Below, piece by piece: positions 9,401 through 17,747 of a DNA stretch of 64,000 bases. The DNA is taken from NCBI GenBank assembly GCA_027625095.1, contig JAQBXN010000017.1, forward strand, positions 31,213-95,212, written 5' to 3'. This DNA comes from Planctomycetota bacterium (lineage in GTDB: Bacteria > Planctomycetota > PUPC01 > JACPCR01). Position numbers and translations under genes: made by a program. Position 1 is the first letter of the stretch. Every line of letters starts with the position of its first letter. Under the pieces are notes generated by a model that saw only the letters and a program-made list of their open reading frames with translations, was not told the origin of the DNA and searched no databases.

Positions 9401-11567
9401 CCCAGCCGCGTCCGCCCGGCCGAACCGGGCCACCCTTGGCGAAATAGAACGTGCCTTTGGAATCTGTTTCGAGGCAGAAGGCGAATTCGTGAAAGTTATC
9501 CGTGATCATCACGTCGTTGTTGAAACATTCGTAGAAATCCGCTTCCCCGTCCTGGTTGAGGTCATGCAACTTGGTGATCTGGTCGCGCCCGAGTGTATGG
9601 ATGACGCCGTCGACGATCTTGAGGCCGAGTGGATGAAACAGTCCCGAAGCAAATCGCTTCCAGGTGAGCTTCTCCAGCGTTTCGTCTACGCCTGAGACGA
9701 TCCAGACGTCACCACTCCAGGTCGATAGCGCGGCGGTTGTGCCGTCTTCAAAGAAATCAAAGCCACCGAACCGAATCCATGCCTCGTAAGGATTGGTGTA
9801 GGGCGCTTCGATGGTATCGACCAGATATGGACCGTCCCCGGTGCCGAGCGTGCCTTTGGTCTCGACCGTTTCGGTCCATCGCAGGGGGCCGCCTTTCATA
9901 TAGATGGCAAGGTCTTCCGGCTGGCCTGCAGCCTTGATGACTTCGGAAAGTTGGTCTGCCTTTTCCTTATCGCCATTCCAGGTGATCAGCTTGAAGTTTG
10001 TGACCTTTTGACTTGGAGAGAGGTGGAGCAGGATGCGTCCCTGGTCTGTGATTTCCCAGGTAGCTCCCTCGGGAGTTCCAACGATAACCGCGGCAGTATT
10101 GGTGTTGGGTAGATTTGCACCACCTTCAAGGAAGGCGACCAGATTGGCTGGGCCGGTCTTGAATGAGTTTATTGGCTGGCCGGCAGCGGCGATGCCACCG
10201 GTAGCGCCCGCCTGTTCGCAGACGACCATGGTGCGGTTCTTCGAGGACGGCCCGTATTGGATGTCACGCGAGAAGGCGACTTCATCGCCGGCCATGACCA
10301 TGCCTGGCAATTCGAGCACCGGTGTGTCGCCGACGACGTATGAGAGGACTACTTTGTTGCCATGGTAATACGCACCTTTGTAACGAGCGTAATCACGGGA
10401 GAGCGGGCCGTGCGGGATCTCGCGTGGGTCTTCAAGTTTTCCATCTTTGTCCCAGCCAGGTAGATTCTGGGTGGCGATTTTGAGTTCCCCGTCTACCCCG
10501 GGGTTCGGGCCGTGCGCTCCATTGAAGGCGACTCCGGTGTATGTAATCCAGCCGCCCGTCCACGCAGCCGAGTAACGCAAGAGTTCCGTATCAAAGCAGA
10601 TGCCGGCTCTGAAGACTTCGGGGGCAGCTTCCTCTTGCTCCGCGTCTGCTTCCCCTTCTACCTTTTCAACCTCTTTCGGTTGTTCGGTTACTTGCTTTGG
10701 CAGTTCCTTTTCGAACCTGAGGATAAGCCCCTTCAGGGCCGTGTTGCCGGCAGGCCATTCCGCCTTGAACGTCGCGGCCAGAGCCGGCCCATAATTCATC
10801 TTCGCGTATTTCGCATCCGGGTTGCCCCCGCCTTTGGGCTTGGGCACCTTCGTTTTCTTCCACTTGTCCACATCCCACGCGATTTTTTCGCTGCCGTTCT
10901 TGCGGAACATCACCTTGGCTGGCAGGACTTCCTTCTTGCCGCCGGGCGGCTGCCACAGCAGACGGCATGAAGCACCGCCGCCACTTTCGAAAAACTCGAT
11001 ACGAATGTTGTAGTCACCTCCCCAAAGCTCAATCTCTCCGTCTTTTTCAGTGCTGCCGTGGAGACCATCGTGGTCGACAACGAGTTTGTCATTGATCCAA
11101 AGCCGCGAGCCATCATCTGAGTTTAGAAAGAACTGATACTGTCCGGCCCTGAGGTCGTCGTTCGATTTAGGTCTAATGGACTCCGGAACGGCAATGCCAT
11201 CATCCTTCTCAAGGCCTTCCTCAATCGCATCCAACGATTCTTGAAGCATCTCCTTCGTCTTGACGCGCAGGATGCCTGTCCAACGTGCAAGAAGGCCGTC
11301 GGCCATTTTGGAATTGTTAAAGTTGCCATTGGAGTCATTGAAATCGATCTTCGTGTCAACACTTACATAGAACGGTTTCGTGGTGTCGGGAATCTGGGGT
11401 AGATTTTTCAACCCCGGCCATTGGAAGTATTCGCCGACAAAACCGGGCTGGGCAGTCTGATCGAATTCCGCGCCCTTGAGCCGATTGGGTTTTTGGGTTG
11501 TTGGGGTCTCCGCAGAGAGGGGAATTGCGGCGGACAGTATGCCTAGAATGCAGATGCACCTGTTCAT
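6417..11567 (-). CDS. Giant secreted protein: PA14 + DUF6797 + propeller + five c-type haem sites
   Basis: 1716 residues with a signal peptide (residues 1-20, cut near SAE). Domains in order: a PA14-like carbohydrate-binding domain (about 40-210, with DGSRLWINDKLVVDHDG); a DUF6797-like region (about 250-480, with AGICFDTELLRYSAAWTGG); a six-bladed propeller of the glucose/sorbosone dehydrogenase kind (about 560-920, with NGMGVGPNDEITVGDNEG); a second PA14-like stretch near 1090-1190; then five CxxCH haem-c sites near residues 1214, 1320, 1417, 1497 and 1623. The design is known from PVC genomes and suggests a periplasmic sugar-oxidising electron-transfer enzyme; the substrate is unknown. AAAGGAG lies about 9 bases before the ATG at 11567. 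It is a single-gene unit. Confidence 0.85.
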   Translation of the reverse strand: MNRCICILGILSAAIPLSAETPTTQKPNRLKGAEFDQTAQPGFVGEYFQWPGLKNLPQIPDTTKPFYVSVDTKIDFNDSNGNFNNSKMADGLLARWTGILRVKTKEMLQESLDAIEEGLEKDDGIAVPESIRPKSNDDLRAGQYQFFLNSDDGSRLWINDKLVVDHDGLHGSTEKDGEIELWGGDYNIRIEFFESGGGASCRLLWQPPGGKKEVLPAKVMFRKNGSEKIAWDVDKWKKTKVPKPKGGGNPDAKYAKMNYGPALAATFKAEWPAGNTALKGLILRFEKELPKQVTEQPKEVEKVEGEADAEQEEAAPEVFRAGICFDTELLRYSAAWTGGWITYTGVAFNGAHGPNPGVDGELKIATQNLPGWDKDGKLEDPREIPHGPLSRDYARYKGAYYHGNKVVLSYVVGDTPVLELPGMVMAGDEVAFSRDIQYGPSSKNRTMVVCEQAGATGGIAAAGQPINSFKTGPANLVAFLEGGANLPNTNTAAVIVGTPEGATWEITDQGRILLHLSPSQKVTNFKLITWNGDKEKADQLSEVIKAAGQPEDLAIYMKGGPLRWTETVETKGTLGTGDGPYLVDTIEAPYTNPYEAWIRFGGFDFFEDGTTAALSTWSGDVWIVSGVDETLEKLTWKRFASGLFHPLGLKIVDGVIHTLGRDQITKLHDLNQDGEADFYECFNNDVMITDNFHEFAFCLETDSKGTFYFAKGGPVRPGGRGWGKVVPHHGCIMSVSKDGGKLEIFSTGSRAPNGMGVGPNDEITVGDNEGTWTPKCHISLVNKGDFLGVVDLAHGEPKPTTYAPHICWLPRHLDNSNGGQVWVTSDNRWGPLEGRMLHMSYGTTRLFLVDYEYQDGVIQGGVVPFKLNFNTGIMRGRFNKRDGQLYLCGLKGWQSSAAKEAGFQRVRYTGKPVDMATKIHYTQTGIEITFNRPVQTESIQAENFSAEMWNYTWTGAYGSADYSILNPGKHGKDKLSISSAKLSADGKTASLEIPQLQECMQWMVRYRLKTADGNPLENEVYGTINKMDKPRVAQVEAPPIAEGAIPRAGIALELESLVSTGPIPGPAVDIRSERMVSMYVPEDTNPSPFLPAGRFKATWKGSLMHQLKEEFSFSAKGMGKFKLTLNGQQVLEGNLSPTDPLKSQPVFLKNGANELLAQFESPAKGDSQVRLYWESKEFPPEPISMDRFTHDAGNPFHRGRDREREGRLLIAKYRCLNCHTDKTGATNITSFPELTKDAPSLEGIGSRLNTTWMVQWLMEPKRFRPDGTMPRLFHGEQDLAKARDIAGYLGTLQAGKPASEKTFTTVEIAGGKSLYRNLACAACHTSGEAKAFEGVTRVPHDHLASKWQPDALVEFLEKPEQHYKWTGMPNFRLSRAEAEQLAAYLLSENNSKDAEPTQGLSGGEDIVNGKKLVESSGCLNCHSLKAENTFIAPALHEIAKDKWTDGCLSEKPEVGSPFFAFSKSERESLLAFAATDWKSLARVSSPEYAQFKFKELRCLNCHSRDAHESPWADIVTPDDSKEAKDNKDADEDVEDRLSLSPPRLTWVGEKLRPDWIEKFIAGHIKYKPRPWLNARMPSFPAHAKGLAEGFALQHGLSPKPSEQPQPNAPLSEQGRKMIGATGFSCNACHSVGDKKSIGVFEAPGINFAHARDRLQKEYFLRWIAMPIRVEPETRMPQFIEYGKNSPFTSILGGDTSQQFDAMWQYLLSGEKIQAPE

Positions 11568-11735
11568 AAATAAAGACTCCTTTGAGCAATCTGAATGTCT
11601 TGCCGGCCAACTTGAATCCGTTTGCCGCCCGTGAAGTTGGCGAAGAGGGGAGTTTATTCCCCGATACAGGAGTGGCCAGTGAGAGAACGGTTGGCAAGTG
11701 GGGAAGAGGAGTGTAGATAGTGCAGAACTATGCAG

Positions 11736-11777
11736 GCCGGAGTCGCACTCCGGCTGACCACGGAGTGCAACTCCGTG
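11736..11777. repeat. Pair of perfect hairpins in the leader of the oxidoreductase gene
   Basis: Two adjacent hairpins with 8-bp stems and 3-base loops: GCCGGAGT-CGC-ACTCCGGC (11736-11754) and CACGGAGT-GCA-ACTCCGTG (11759-11777). No T-run follows, so this is not a classical terminator. It resembles the short palindromic intergenic repeats common in PVC genomes and lies about 60 bases upstream of the start at 11837. Confidence 0.6.
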
Positions 11778-11836
11778 CTACGTTGCGATTTCAACCCAGG
11801 TCGCAAATCAGACACAACAGCAGAAGGGATCAAACC

Positions 11837-12769
11837 ATGAAAATTTGCTTAGCCGGAGAAGGCGCCATGGGCGGACACCATGCCCGGGCGCTCAAAGACT
11901 TGGAAGGAGTCGAGATTGCGTCCCTGGCTTTCGGCATCGAAGCGGATGCGCGTGAGTTTGCTGACAAGTGGAACATTCCGCACATGTCGTCCGATCTTGA
12001 AGAGTGTCTCAGCCAGCCGGATGTCGAGGCCGTCGTGCTTGCAACACCTAACCAGGTGCATGCTCGACAGGCTGAGGTCGCGCTGAAGATGGGAAAGCAT
12101 GTGCTGGTTGAAATTCCTATGGCCTTGTCGCTCGAAGAATCCGAGCATCTGGTCGAGGTGGCCAATAAGTCAGGCCTGGTCTGTATGGTGAACCACTCGT
12201 ACCTCTACAACCCGAACCACCGTAAGATCTATCAATTGGTGCATTCAGGGGAGTTGCGGCTGTACCACGTAATTCAGCAGACCTATTTTTTTCGCCGGAC
12301 TAACACCAATATGCACGGCAAACCGCGCACGTGGACAGACGAACTACTGTGGCACCAGGCATGCCACATGATCGCCTACGTGACCTGGCTGCTCGACGAT
12401 CCGAAGATGGATGTGTGGGGGCGTGCCGGGCCCAATCACCCGATGCTTGACGTTCCGATGGATATCACCATCAGCATGGAATCAAGAAAGAAGGTCATCG
12501 TAAGCTCCGCAAATTCATTCAACAATTACGGACCCATTCAGGGCTTCTATCGTTTCATCGGTGAGGAAGGAACATATCTCATCGAAAAACCAGTTGGCCT
12601 TACCGACCACGAAGGCAACGCGGTGGCGACTGAAAAGTTCCACGGCGCTGACGAGGAATTCATTCAGTGCATCCGCGAAGGACGTGAGTCGCTGACGAGT
12701 GTACAGTCGCAACTGCATGTGATGGACGTGCTGGATCGGATTCAGAAATCTATTGATGAGAAGAGGTAG
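11837..12769 (+). CDS. Gfo/Idh/MocA-family NAD(P)-dependent oxidoreductase
   Basis: 310 residues. The N-terminal Rossmann fold starts MKICLAGEGAMGGHHARAL; the dinucleotide-binding Gly motif is G-x-G-x-M-G-G, slightly atypical. The family signature region VLVEIPMALSLEESEHLV occupies the place of the usual EKP motif, with Ile-Pro instead of Lys-Pro, so the usual Lys of the EKP triad is missing. The mid-protein WHQACHMIAYVTWLL carries the His residues often found at the active site. The family oxidises or reduces sugars and inositols; the substrate cannot be named. The ATG at 11837 has AGAAGGG about 7 bases upstream. An upstream in-frame extension to 11720 runs through the hairpin repeats and is rejected. 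Its neighbour at 12821 (minus) is a sugar isomerase-like gene, suggesting a sugar-processing locus. Confidence 0.88.
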   Translation: MKICLAGEGAMGGHHARALKDLEGVEIASLAFGIEADAREFADKWNIPHMSSDLEECLSQPDVEAVVLATPNQVHARQAEVALKMGKHVLVEIPMALSLEESEHLVEVANKSGLVCMVNHSYLYNPNHRKIYQLVHSGELRLYHVIQQTYFFRRTNTNMHGKPRTWTDELLWHQACHMIAYVTWLLDDPKMDVWGRAGPNHPMLDVPMDITISMESRKKVIVSSANSFNNYGPIQGFYRFIGEEGTYLIEKPVGLTDHEGNAVATEKFHGADEEFIQCIREGRESLTSVQSQLHVMDVLDRIQKSIDEKR

Positions 12770-12820
12770 GCGCAGCAGACGTGTGGGGGGATGGGTGGAT
12801 GGGAGTTTGGATGGATCTGC

Positions 12821-13672
12821 TTACGAGGTCCTCATTGCTTCGGTAATTCGGGCAATGGCAGTTCTTACATCGCCGACGCGGTCTTCGCCGGCTTCGCGTT
12901 CGATGACCATGTTGCCGGTGTAATCGTGCACCGCCAGAACTCCCAGAAAGGCGTTCCAGTCGACCTCTCCGTCGCCAATGGGAACTTCCTTTCCCCATTC
13001 GCCTTTAACGGTAGTGCGGATGCCGTCCTTGATGTGGATCTGCTGGACGTGCGGCATGAGCGCTCGAAGGGATTCAACCGGTTCGCCCATGTCGTAAAGG
13101 ATCATGTTGGCGGGATCGAAATTGACGCCAACGTTTGCCGAGCCGTTTGCAATGAGCGCTTCGATAAAGTGAGTGAGGGTTTCGGCAGTTTCCTGGCCAG
13201 TCTCGAAGAGTAAAGACAGGCCGTAGTTTGAAAACTCAACGGCGATCTGCGAGATGCGGTCTACCAGTTTTTGAAAGTTTGGATCGGAGTCGTCATGGGG
13301 CAGAAAACCGGCATGAGTGCTGACGAGTTCCAGGCCGAGTTCGTGGGCGACCTTCGCCACGCCTTGAACGATCTTCCAGTTCCCTTCCCAGGTTTCGTCT
13401 GGCACAACGCCGCCCGTTCGACGAATGGTCTCGACCGTTGAATAGTCCTCCCCGATCGTTCCAAACATTCCCGAAACGATATTGAACCCCTTGGCGGACA
13501 TCTTGGCCTGGATGTCCTGCCATGGACTGTCAGCGTCGAGCAAACCATTGAGTGCAAGCTGAACATTCTTGAGTCCAATCTGGTCGAGTCGCTCGATCAG
13601 TTCGTCCGGCCCCTTTGCGTGGGTAGACCAACTGCAAATCCCAATCTGTTCAGGCTTCTGTGGGGTAGACAT
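12821..13672 (-). CDS. Sugar phosphate isomerase/epimerase-like TIM-barrel protein
   Basis: 283 residues of the AP-endonuclease-2-like TIM barrel family (xylose isomerase-like). Features visible: GICSWSTHAKGPDELIERL at the N-terminus, VSTHAGFLPHDD, SLLFETGQETAETL (metal-binding Glu), NVGVNFDPANMIL (Asp), VQQIHIKDG (His) and the closing VPIGDGEVDW. These are the usual metal and substrate positions of sugar isomerases/epimerases. I chose the ATG at 13672 because AAGGA precedes it by about 8 bases; the frame is open to 13747. It probably works with the neighbouring Gfo/Idh/MocA enzyme, but the exact sugar is unknown. Confidence 0.88.
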   Translation of the reverse strand: MSTPQKPEQIGICSWSTHAKGPDELIERLDQIGLKNVQLALNGLLDADSPWQDIQAKMSAKGFNIVSGMFGTIGEDYSTVETIRRTGGVVPDETWEGNWKIVQGVAKVAHELGLELVSTHAGFLPHDDSDPNFQKLVDRISQIAVEFSNYGLSLLFETGQETAETLTHFIEALIANGSANVGVNFDPANMILYDMGEPVESLRALMPHVQQIHIKDGIRTTVKGEWGKEVPIGDGEVDWNAFLGVLAVHDYTGNMVIEREAGEDRVGDVRTAIARITEAMRTS

Positions 13673-13746
13673 GAGTTGTGTTCCTTGAAGAATGGTTAAC
13701 GTTGAAGCGGCATTCTCTGAATTTATGGAGTGGAGTTCCACCACCA

Positions 13747-14172
13747 ATGAATCTGCTGATCCGTATTGCCGGGTGTGCTGCAGTAGTGGCGCTTTTTCTC
13801 CCAGGCGTGCATTTTCCTGACCTGGTTCGGTACTTGATGGTTTCGCTGCTTTTGCTCCTCTCAGTGCCTCTTCGATGCCGTCTGAATATGCTGTTCAGCA
13901 GGACTCAAGGATTCATTCAGTTCGGGCTTCGTTCGGTCACCTTCGGTCTCTGGTTGGGCCTCCTCTTGATATTTCATCGTGCCGCTCTGCTTTATCCGCC
14001 ATGGGCGCTATCGCTATTAGTTCTCTGTCTAGCAGTCATTATGCCTTGGCTCACCGGCTGGCGGCAGAAGCGATGCGAGAGGCGATTGCCGACTCCTTGC
14101 CTGATTGAGCCCAGCGGACCAGACAGTTCGTCATTGCAGAATGCGGTTACTGAATCCTGGCAGATTGTATAA
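13747..14172 (+). CDS. Small hypothetical membrane protein
   Basis: 141 residues from the ATG at 13747. There are about four hydrophobic segments: LLIRIAGCAAVVALFLPGV, YLMVSLLLLLSVPL, FGLWLGLLLIFHRAALLY and LSLLVLCLAVIMPWL. A polar C-terminal tail follows. I do not recognise the family. There is no clear Shine-Dalgarno. It lies 50 bases before the next plus-strand gene, so it may be its operon partner. The membrane pattern argues for a real gene, but the evidence is compositional only. Confidence 0.5.
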   Translation: MNLLIRIAGCAAVVALFLPGVHFPDLVRYLMVSLLLLLSVPLRCRLNMLFSRTQGFIQFGLRSVTFGLWLGLLLIFHRAALLYPPWALSLLVLCLAVIMPWLTGWRQKRCERRLPTPCLIEPSGPDSSSLQNAVTESWQIV

Positions 14173-14221
14173 AACACGTTTCGGAACATTCGATTACGAA
14201 TCCATTTGGAGCTGACGATTC

Positions 14222-15436
14222 ATGAGTATTTACGAAAAGTTTGGATTGACCCCGATCATTAACGCTTCAGGCGCGGTGACGCGACTCGGTGGCGCGCCGA
14301 TGCCGGATGAGGTTCTTAATGCTTTCACGGCGGCGGCTAAGGAATGCGTGCCGCTCGACCACCTTCAAAGCAAAGCGTGTGAAATTATCGCCGATGTTAC
14401 TGGAACTGAGTCCGGCCTCGTTACGGCCGGAGCCGCCGCATCGCTCACACTGGGAGCCGCGGCCATTCTCAGCGGCCTCGATCTTGGGCGGATGGAACGC
14501 CTGCCTCAAACCGACGGCATACCGAATGAATTCGTGATGGCTCGTGAGCAGCGCAATGGATACGACCACTCAGTACGTGCTGCGGGCGCAAGAATTATTG
14601 AGGTCGGCATGAATGAGATTGTCTCAAATGCTGGTGTTCGCCGAACGGAGGTGTGGGAGTACGAAGCGGCTTTCGGGCCGAAAACCGCGGCTGTGCTTTA
14701 TGCCTATGGTGCGGATTCGCGTCCGAACTTGCGTGAAGTGGTCGAACTGGCGCATAAGCACAAACTTCCTGTGCTCGTGGATGCTGCAGGAGAATTGCCA
14801 CCGAAATCGAATCTGAAATCGATTGCCGCCACTGGTGCCGACCTTGTTGCTTTCAGCGGCGGCAAAGCAATTCGTGGGGTGCAGTCGACCGGTATTCTGT
14901 GCGGGAAGCGCGATCTCATCAGTGCAGCCGCCCTCCAGATGCTCGATATGGACGACCACTGGGAACTGTGGGAGCCGCCGGCCAATTTGATCGATAAATC
15001 AAAGTTGCCTGGAATTCCTCGTCATGGATTGGGACGAGGATTCAAAGTTTCTAAAGAAGAGATCGTTGCGCTGCTGACCGCGCTGCGGTTGTTTGTGGAT
15101 GGCAGCTACGATTCATATTACGAAAGTTCTCTCAAGCTGCTGTGGGGGATTGCGAGTGCTCTGGAAGGCTCCCCGGTAGAGTGTTCTATCCAGGAAGATC
15201 CCAACGGGGAGCGTTTGCCATTGCTTACTGTGTCTATCGACGAGACCGCTGTTGGGACGACGGCGATGGCAATCTGTGGTGATCTACGAAAAGGGAATCC
15301 GCCCATCTACCTTGGGCACGGGGCATTGAGCGAAGGCAAGCTCACGGTGAATCCGCTACATCTGAATGAAGGGAGCGCGGCAGCGATTGGAGTGGCTTTG
15401 CGAAAGCAGGTAGGTGAGAGCAGGGAGGGCAGATGA
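14222..15436 (+). CDS. PLP-dependent SelA/DgaE-family enzyme
   Basis: 404 residues of the fold-type I PLP enzyme family that includes selenocysteine synthase SelA and D-glucosaminate-6-phosphate ammonia-lyase DgaE. The N-terminus IINASGAVTRLGGAPMP is typical of the group. The PLP aspartate lies in PVLVDAAGELPP, and the Schiff-base lysine is K215 in AFSGGKAIRGVQSTG. No selenocysteine machinery is nearby, so an amino-sugar or amino-acid lyase role is more likely than SelA proper. GGAG lies about 10 bases before the ATG. It follows the small membrane protein and is followed by a repeat-filled gap. Confidence 0.85.
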   Translation: MSIYEKFGLTPIINASGAVTRLGGAPMPDEVLNAFTAAAKECVPLDHLQSKACEIIADVTGTESGLVTAGAAASLTLGAAAILSGLDLGRMERLPQTDGIPNEFVMAREQRNGYDHSVRAAGARIIEVGMNEIVSNAGVRRTEVWEYEAAFGPKTAAVLYAYGADSRPNLREVVELAHKHKLPVLVDAAGELPPKSNLKSIAATGADLVAFSGGKAIRGVQSTGILCGKRDLISAAALQMLDMDDHWELWEPPANLIDKSKLPGIPRHGLGRGFKVSKEEIVALLTALRLFVDGSYDSYYESSLKLLWGIASALEGSPVECSIQEDPNGERLPLLTVSIDETAVGTTAMAICGDLRKGNPPIYLGHGALSEGKLTVNPLHLNEGSAAAIGVALRKQVGESREGR

Positions 15437-15561
15437 CCCGTTCGGCAGGTCTTCAAACAGTTCGCGCACCCGTCTTCGTCCTGGTCTTCGTGGAGGGAAG
15501 GAACTGTTTCCAGGTGGTGAAACTGCCGTCCACTGCAAAGCTGAGCGCTCATAGAATAGGC

Positions 15562-15826
15562 TTCCAGATTCGTTCGTAAAAAGTCGATCACGCCCCGAAG
15601 GGGCAGAAACATGCCAGCCCAGGGCAACGCCCTGGGTTATCAGAAACGGTCACGCTTGAGCCCTGAAAGGGCGGCACAAATCGCTGACAGATATCATGTT
15701 GTGTCGCCCTTACAGGGCTAGGATTGCCTTCTTGATCTCTTCCCAGGGCGTTGCCCTGGGCTGGCATGTTTTGGCCTTACAGGCCGGAAATCGGCTGACC
15801 GCGACTTTTTACGAACGAATCTTCCA
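15562..15826. repeat. Nested inverted-repeat element E1
   Basis: The element is bounded by a perfect 21-bp inverted repeat (15566-15586 and 15802-15822; starts AGATTCGTTCGTAAAAAGTC). Inside lies a perfect 27-bp inverted repeat (15610-15636 and 15742-15768) built around CCCAGGGCAACGCCCTGGG. Further in is an imperfect pair around GCCCTGAAAGGGCGGCACAA. The whole 260 bases can therefore fold into one long hairpin. There is no open frame of interest. It resembles a non-autonomous palindromic repeat (MITE or REP-cluster like). Confidence 0.8.
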
Positions 15827-15916
15827 GCCTGCTCAGTTCGAGAGTGTTTTCGAGTGGCAACGGATACGGGACAGAACGACATTTGTAGCTTGCGCTACAA
15901 ATGCCTGGACAGGCTT

Positions 15917-16061
15917 CCAGATTCCTCCGTAAAAAGTCCCAAATTCAAAAACTACCCCTTACGGAATGGTCAATTTCAATTTGTACCTGCCCCTGAGTAT
16001 GAAACAGGGGGCTCCACGAACCCCATTCTTCTGATAAAGGACTTTTTACGGAGGAATCTGG
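15917..16061. repeat. Inverted-repeat element E2
   Basis: A perfect 23-bp terminal inverted repeat (15917-15939 and 16039-16061; starts CCAGATTCCTCCGTAAAAAG) encloses about 100 bases of AT-richer DNA. The termini match those of E1 at most positions (CCAGATTC..TC.GTAAAAAGTC), so E1 and E2 are relatives placed in tandem but with different interiors. Imperfect direct repeats CAAACAGTTC..GCACCCG at 15454-15472 and 16105-16123 flank the pair. No gene is seen in 15437-16183. Confidence 0.75.
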
Positions 16062-16183
16062 CAGCCTATCTTGCGAAGTGTCCTACGAAAGAGTTCTCAC
16101 ACCGCAAACAGTTCCTGCACCCGACGAAGACTAGGACGAAGACTAAGACAAAGAAAAGTCAACGGGCAAAGATCTTCCCCCAA

Positions 16184-17539
16184 CTAAAAAACGGGCGGTT
16201 TGTATGCCTGTGCTGCAAACATGTGACTGAAGCGCTCTATGAGCTGCTCTCGTGTCATGCCGTTGGCAGTTTCAGATAGCCGGGCGGCAAATTTCTCATC
16301 CTGCAGATCCTGCTCATCGATTCGGAACATGTATTTACGCGCAACCTGGTACGACTCTGAATTGATATCCACCAGGCGTGGTTTGACTTTGCCCTTATCG
16401 TCGAGAGGGAGATCCTCATACCGAATTGGATTCGTCGACCCATTTTCGAGTGAGATCAGGTAGCCTGATTTGCCGGACATCAACAGGCGCGTAGCTGCGT
16501 AGCCCATATCTCGCGTGTACTCCACGTCGAATGGGATTGGATGGTGACACCGCAGTTCGTAACCGATGTCCTTAACTACAATACCGTCCGTGAGTTTTGG
16601 GCCGCCGTTGAAGGTGAAATGGTCCAGGCGACTCTGAACTTTCAATTGCAACGCCCGGCCGAGTTGGATGTCTCCAAGTTTGAGATGGCCGTGGGCGTCG
16701 TAACCGATTGTCGCCAGGCCATCTTCTTCCATTTCCTTCAAAGATGCGTCGCTTAATCTCCCGATGACACCTTCCGCGATGACCGCAACCCCATCGAGCC
16801 GGGCCCTGGGTTTGGTGGCGCGCACGAGCATCGAACAGATCAAAGTATCGGCAACGTCATCGAGGGTGAGGTCGGCATTTTCTTTGAATTCTTCAGGAAT
16901 AATGCAGCAGGTAGCTCCGGCGCCTTTTGCCACATGCAGGGCCAGATGACCGGCGGTGCGTCCCATCATGATGACAAAAACCCAACGATTGGTTGCCTTG
17001 GCATCGTAGGAAAGGCTGTTAACGATCTCGGTCCCGACGTGACGTGCTGTCTCGAATCCAAAAGTTGGTGTATTGGCTGCAAGAGGTAAATCGTTGTCGA
17101 TAGTCTTGGGGACATGGGCTACTCCGATGGCGCCGGCCGCGGCGTCGCGAATCCGGCGGGAAGATGTCAGGGTGTCATCGCCGCCAATCGTCAGCAGAAA
17201 ATTAATTCCGAGGTCTTTTAGATTCTTGACAGCTTTCCCAAGCTCGTGATCTGCCGGGCGTCTTCTGGAGGTTCTGAGAATGGATCCGCCTTCCCAGTGA
17301 ATGCGGGTCAAGTCGTTATACGAGAGGAGTCTGGCCGGCCCGGTTGCGTCATGAAGGTCAATATTTTCATGGTCACAGATGGACTCAAATCCGTCGTACA
17401 AAGCGACGACTTCGAATTCATTATCCAGGGCTTCGATCCCGGCACCTGAGATGACACCATTTATGCCCGGTGCCGGCCCGCCGCCTACAAGAATGGCCAT
17501 ACGGCCCTTGGGCATTTCGATTCTGCCAGTTTTTTTCAT
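16184..17539 (-). CDS. pfp: 6-phosphofructokinase, PPi-dependent type by signature
   Basis: 451 residues. It phosphorylates fructose 6-phosphate in glycolysis. N-terminal nucleotide/phosphate loop: ILVGGGPAPGINGVI (about 16-30). Two diagnostic positions point to the pyrophosphate-using branch: GGDDT at 119-123 (ATP enzymes usually have GGDG) and PKTIDND at 144-150 (ATP enzymes usually have PGTIDND). The catalytic Asp is in TIDND. The later MGRTAGHLALH and PEEF segments fit the family. The ATG at 17539 is chosen for AAGGA about 8 bases upstream. With pyrophosphate the reaction is reversible, so it could also serve gluconeogenesis. It appears monocistronic. Confidence 0.88.
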   Translation of the reverse strand: MKKTGRIEMPKGRMAILVGGGPAPGINGVISGAGIEALDNEFEVVALYDGFESICDHENIDLHDATGPARLLSYNDLTRIHWEGGSILRTSRRRPADHELGKAVKNLKDLGINFLLTIGGDDTLTSSRRIRDAAAGAIGVAHVPKTIDNDLPLAANTPTFGFETARHVGTEIVNSLSYDAKATNRWVFVIMMGRTAGHLALHVAKGAGATCCIIPEEFKENADLTLDDVADTLICSMLVRATKPRARLDGVAVIAEGVIGRLSDASLKEMEEDGLATIGYDAHGHLKLGDIQLGRALQLKVQSRLDHFTFNGGPKLTDGIVVKDIGYELRCHHPIPFDVEYTRDMGYAATRLLMSGKSGYLISLENGSTNPIRYEDLPLDDKGKVKPRLVDINSESYQVARKYMFRIDEQDLQDEKFAARLSETANGMTREQLIERFSHMFAAQAYKPPVF

Positions 17540-17747
17540 GGACTGAACTTCCTTAATGTTCTGACTGATGAGTGGATTCGTCTTGCGACATGCCGATCCC
17601 CGATCAGCTTTTCTCAAAAGGTCTGTTACGCAGAGTTATTGTAATGATCGGGACGCTCTCATGGCCGAACTCTGATGCCGTTCGGCTCAAATGTCACGCT
17701 ATTCTTGAGCGGGCGGCCAGTTTAACAAATCGATTTGGAATTTCGTT

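Noticed and set aside
14222..15436. Calling this gene selenocysteine synthase selA
   Set aside because: No tRNA-Sec, selB or selD seen, and the family includes DgaE-type lyases; the broader call is safer.
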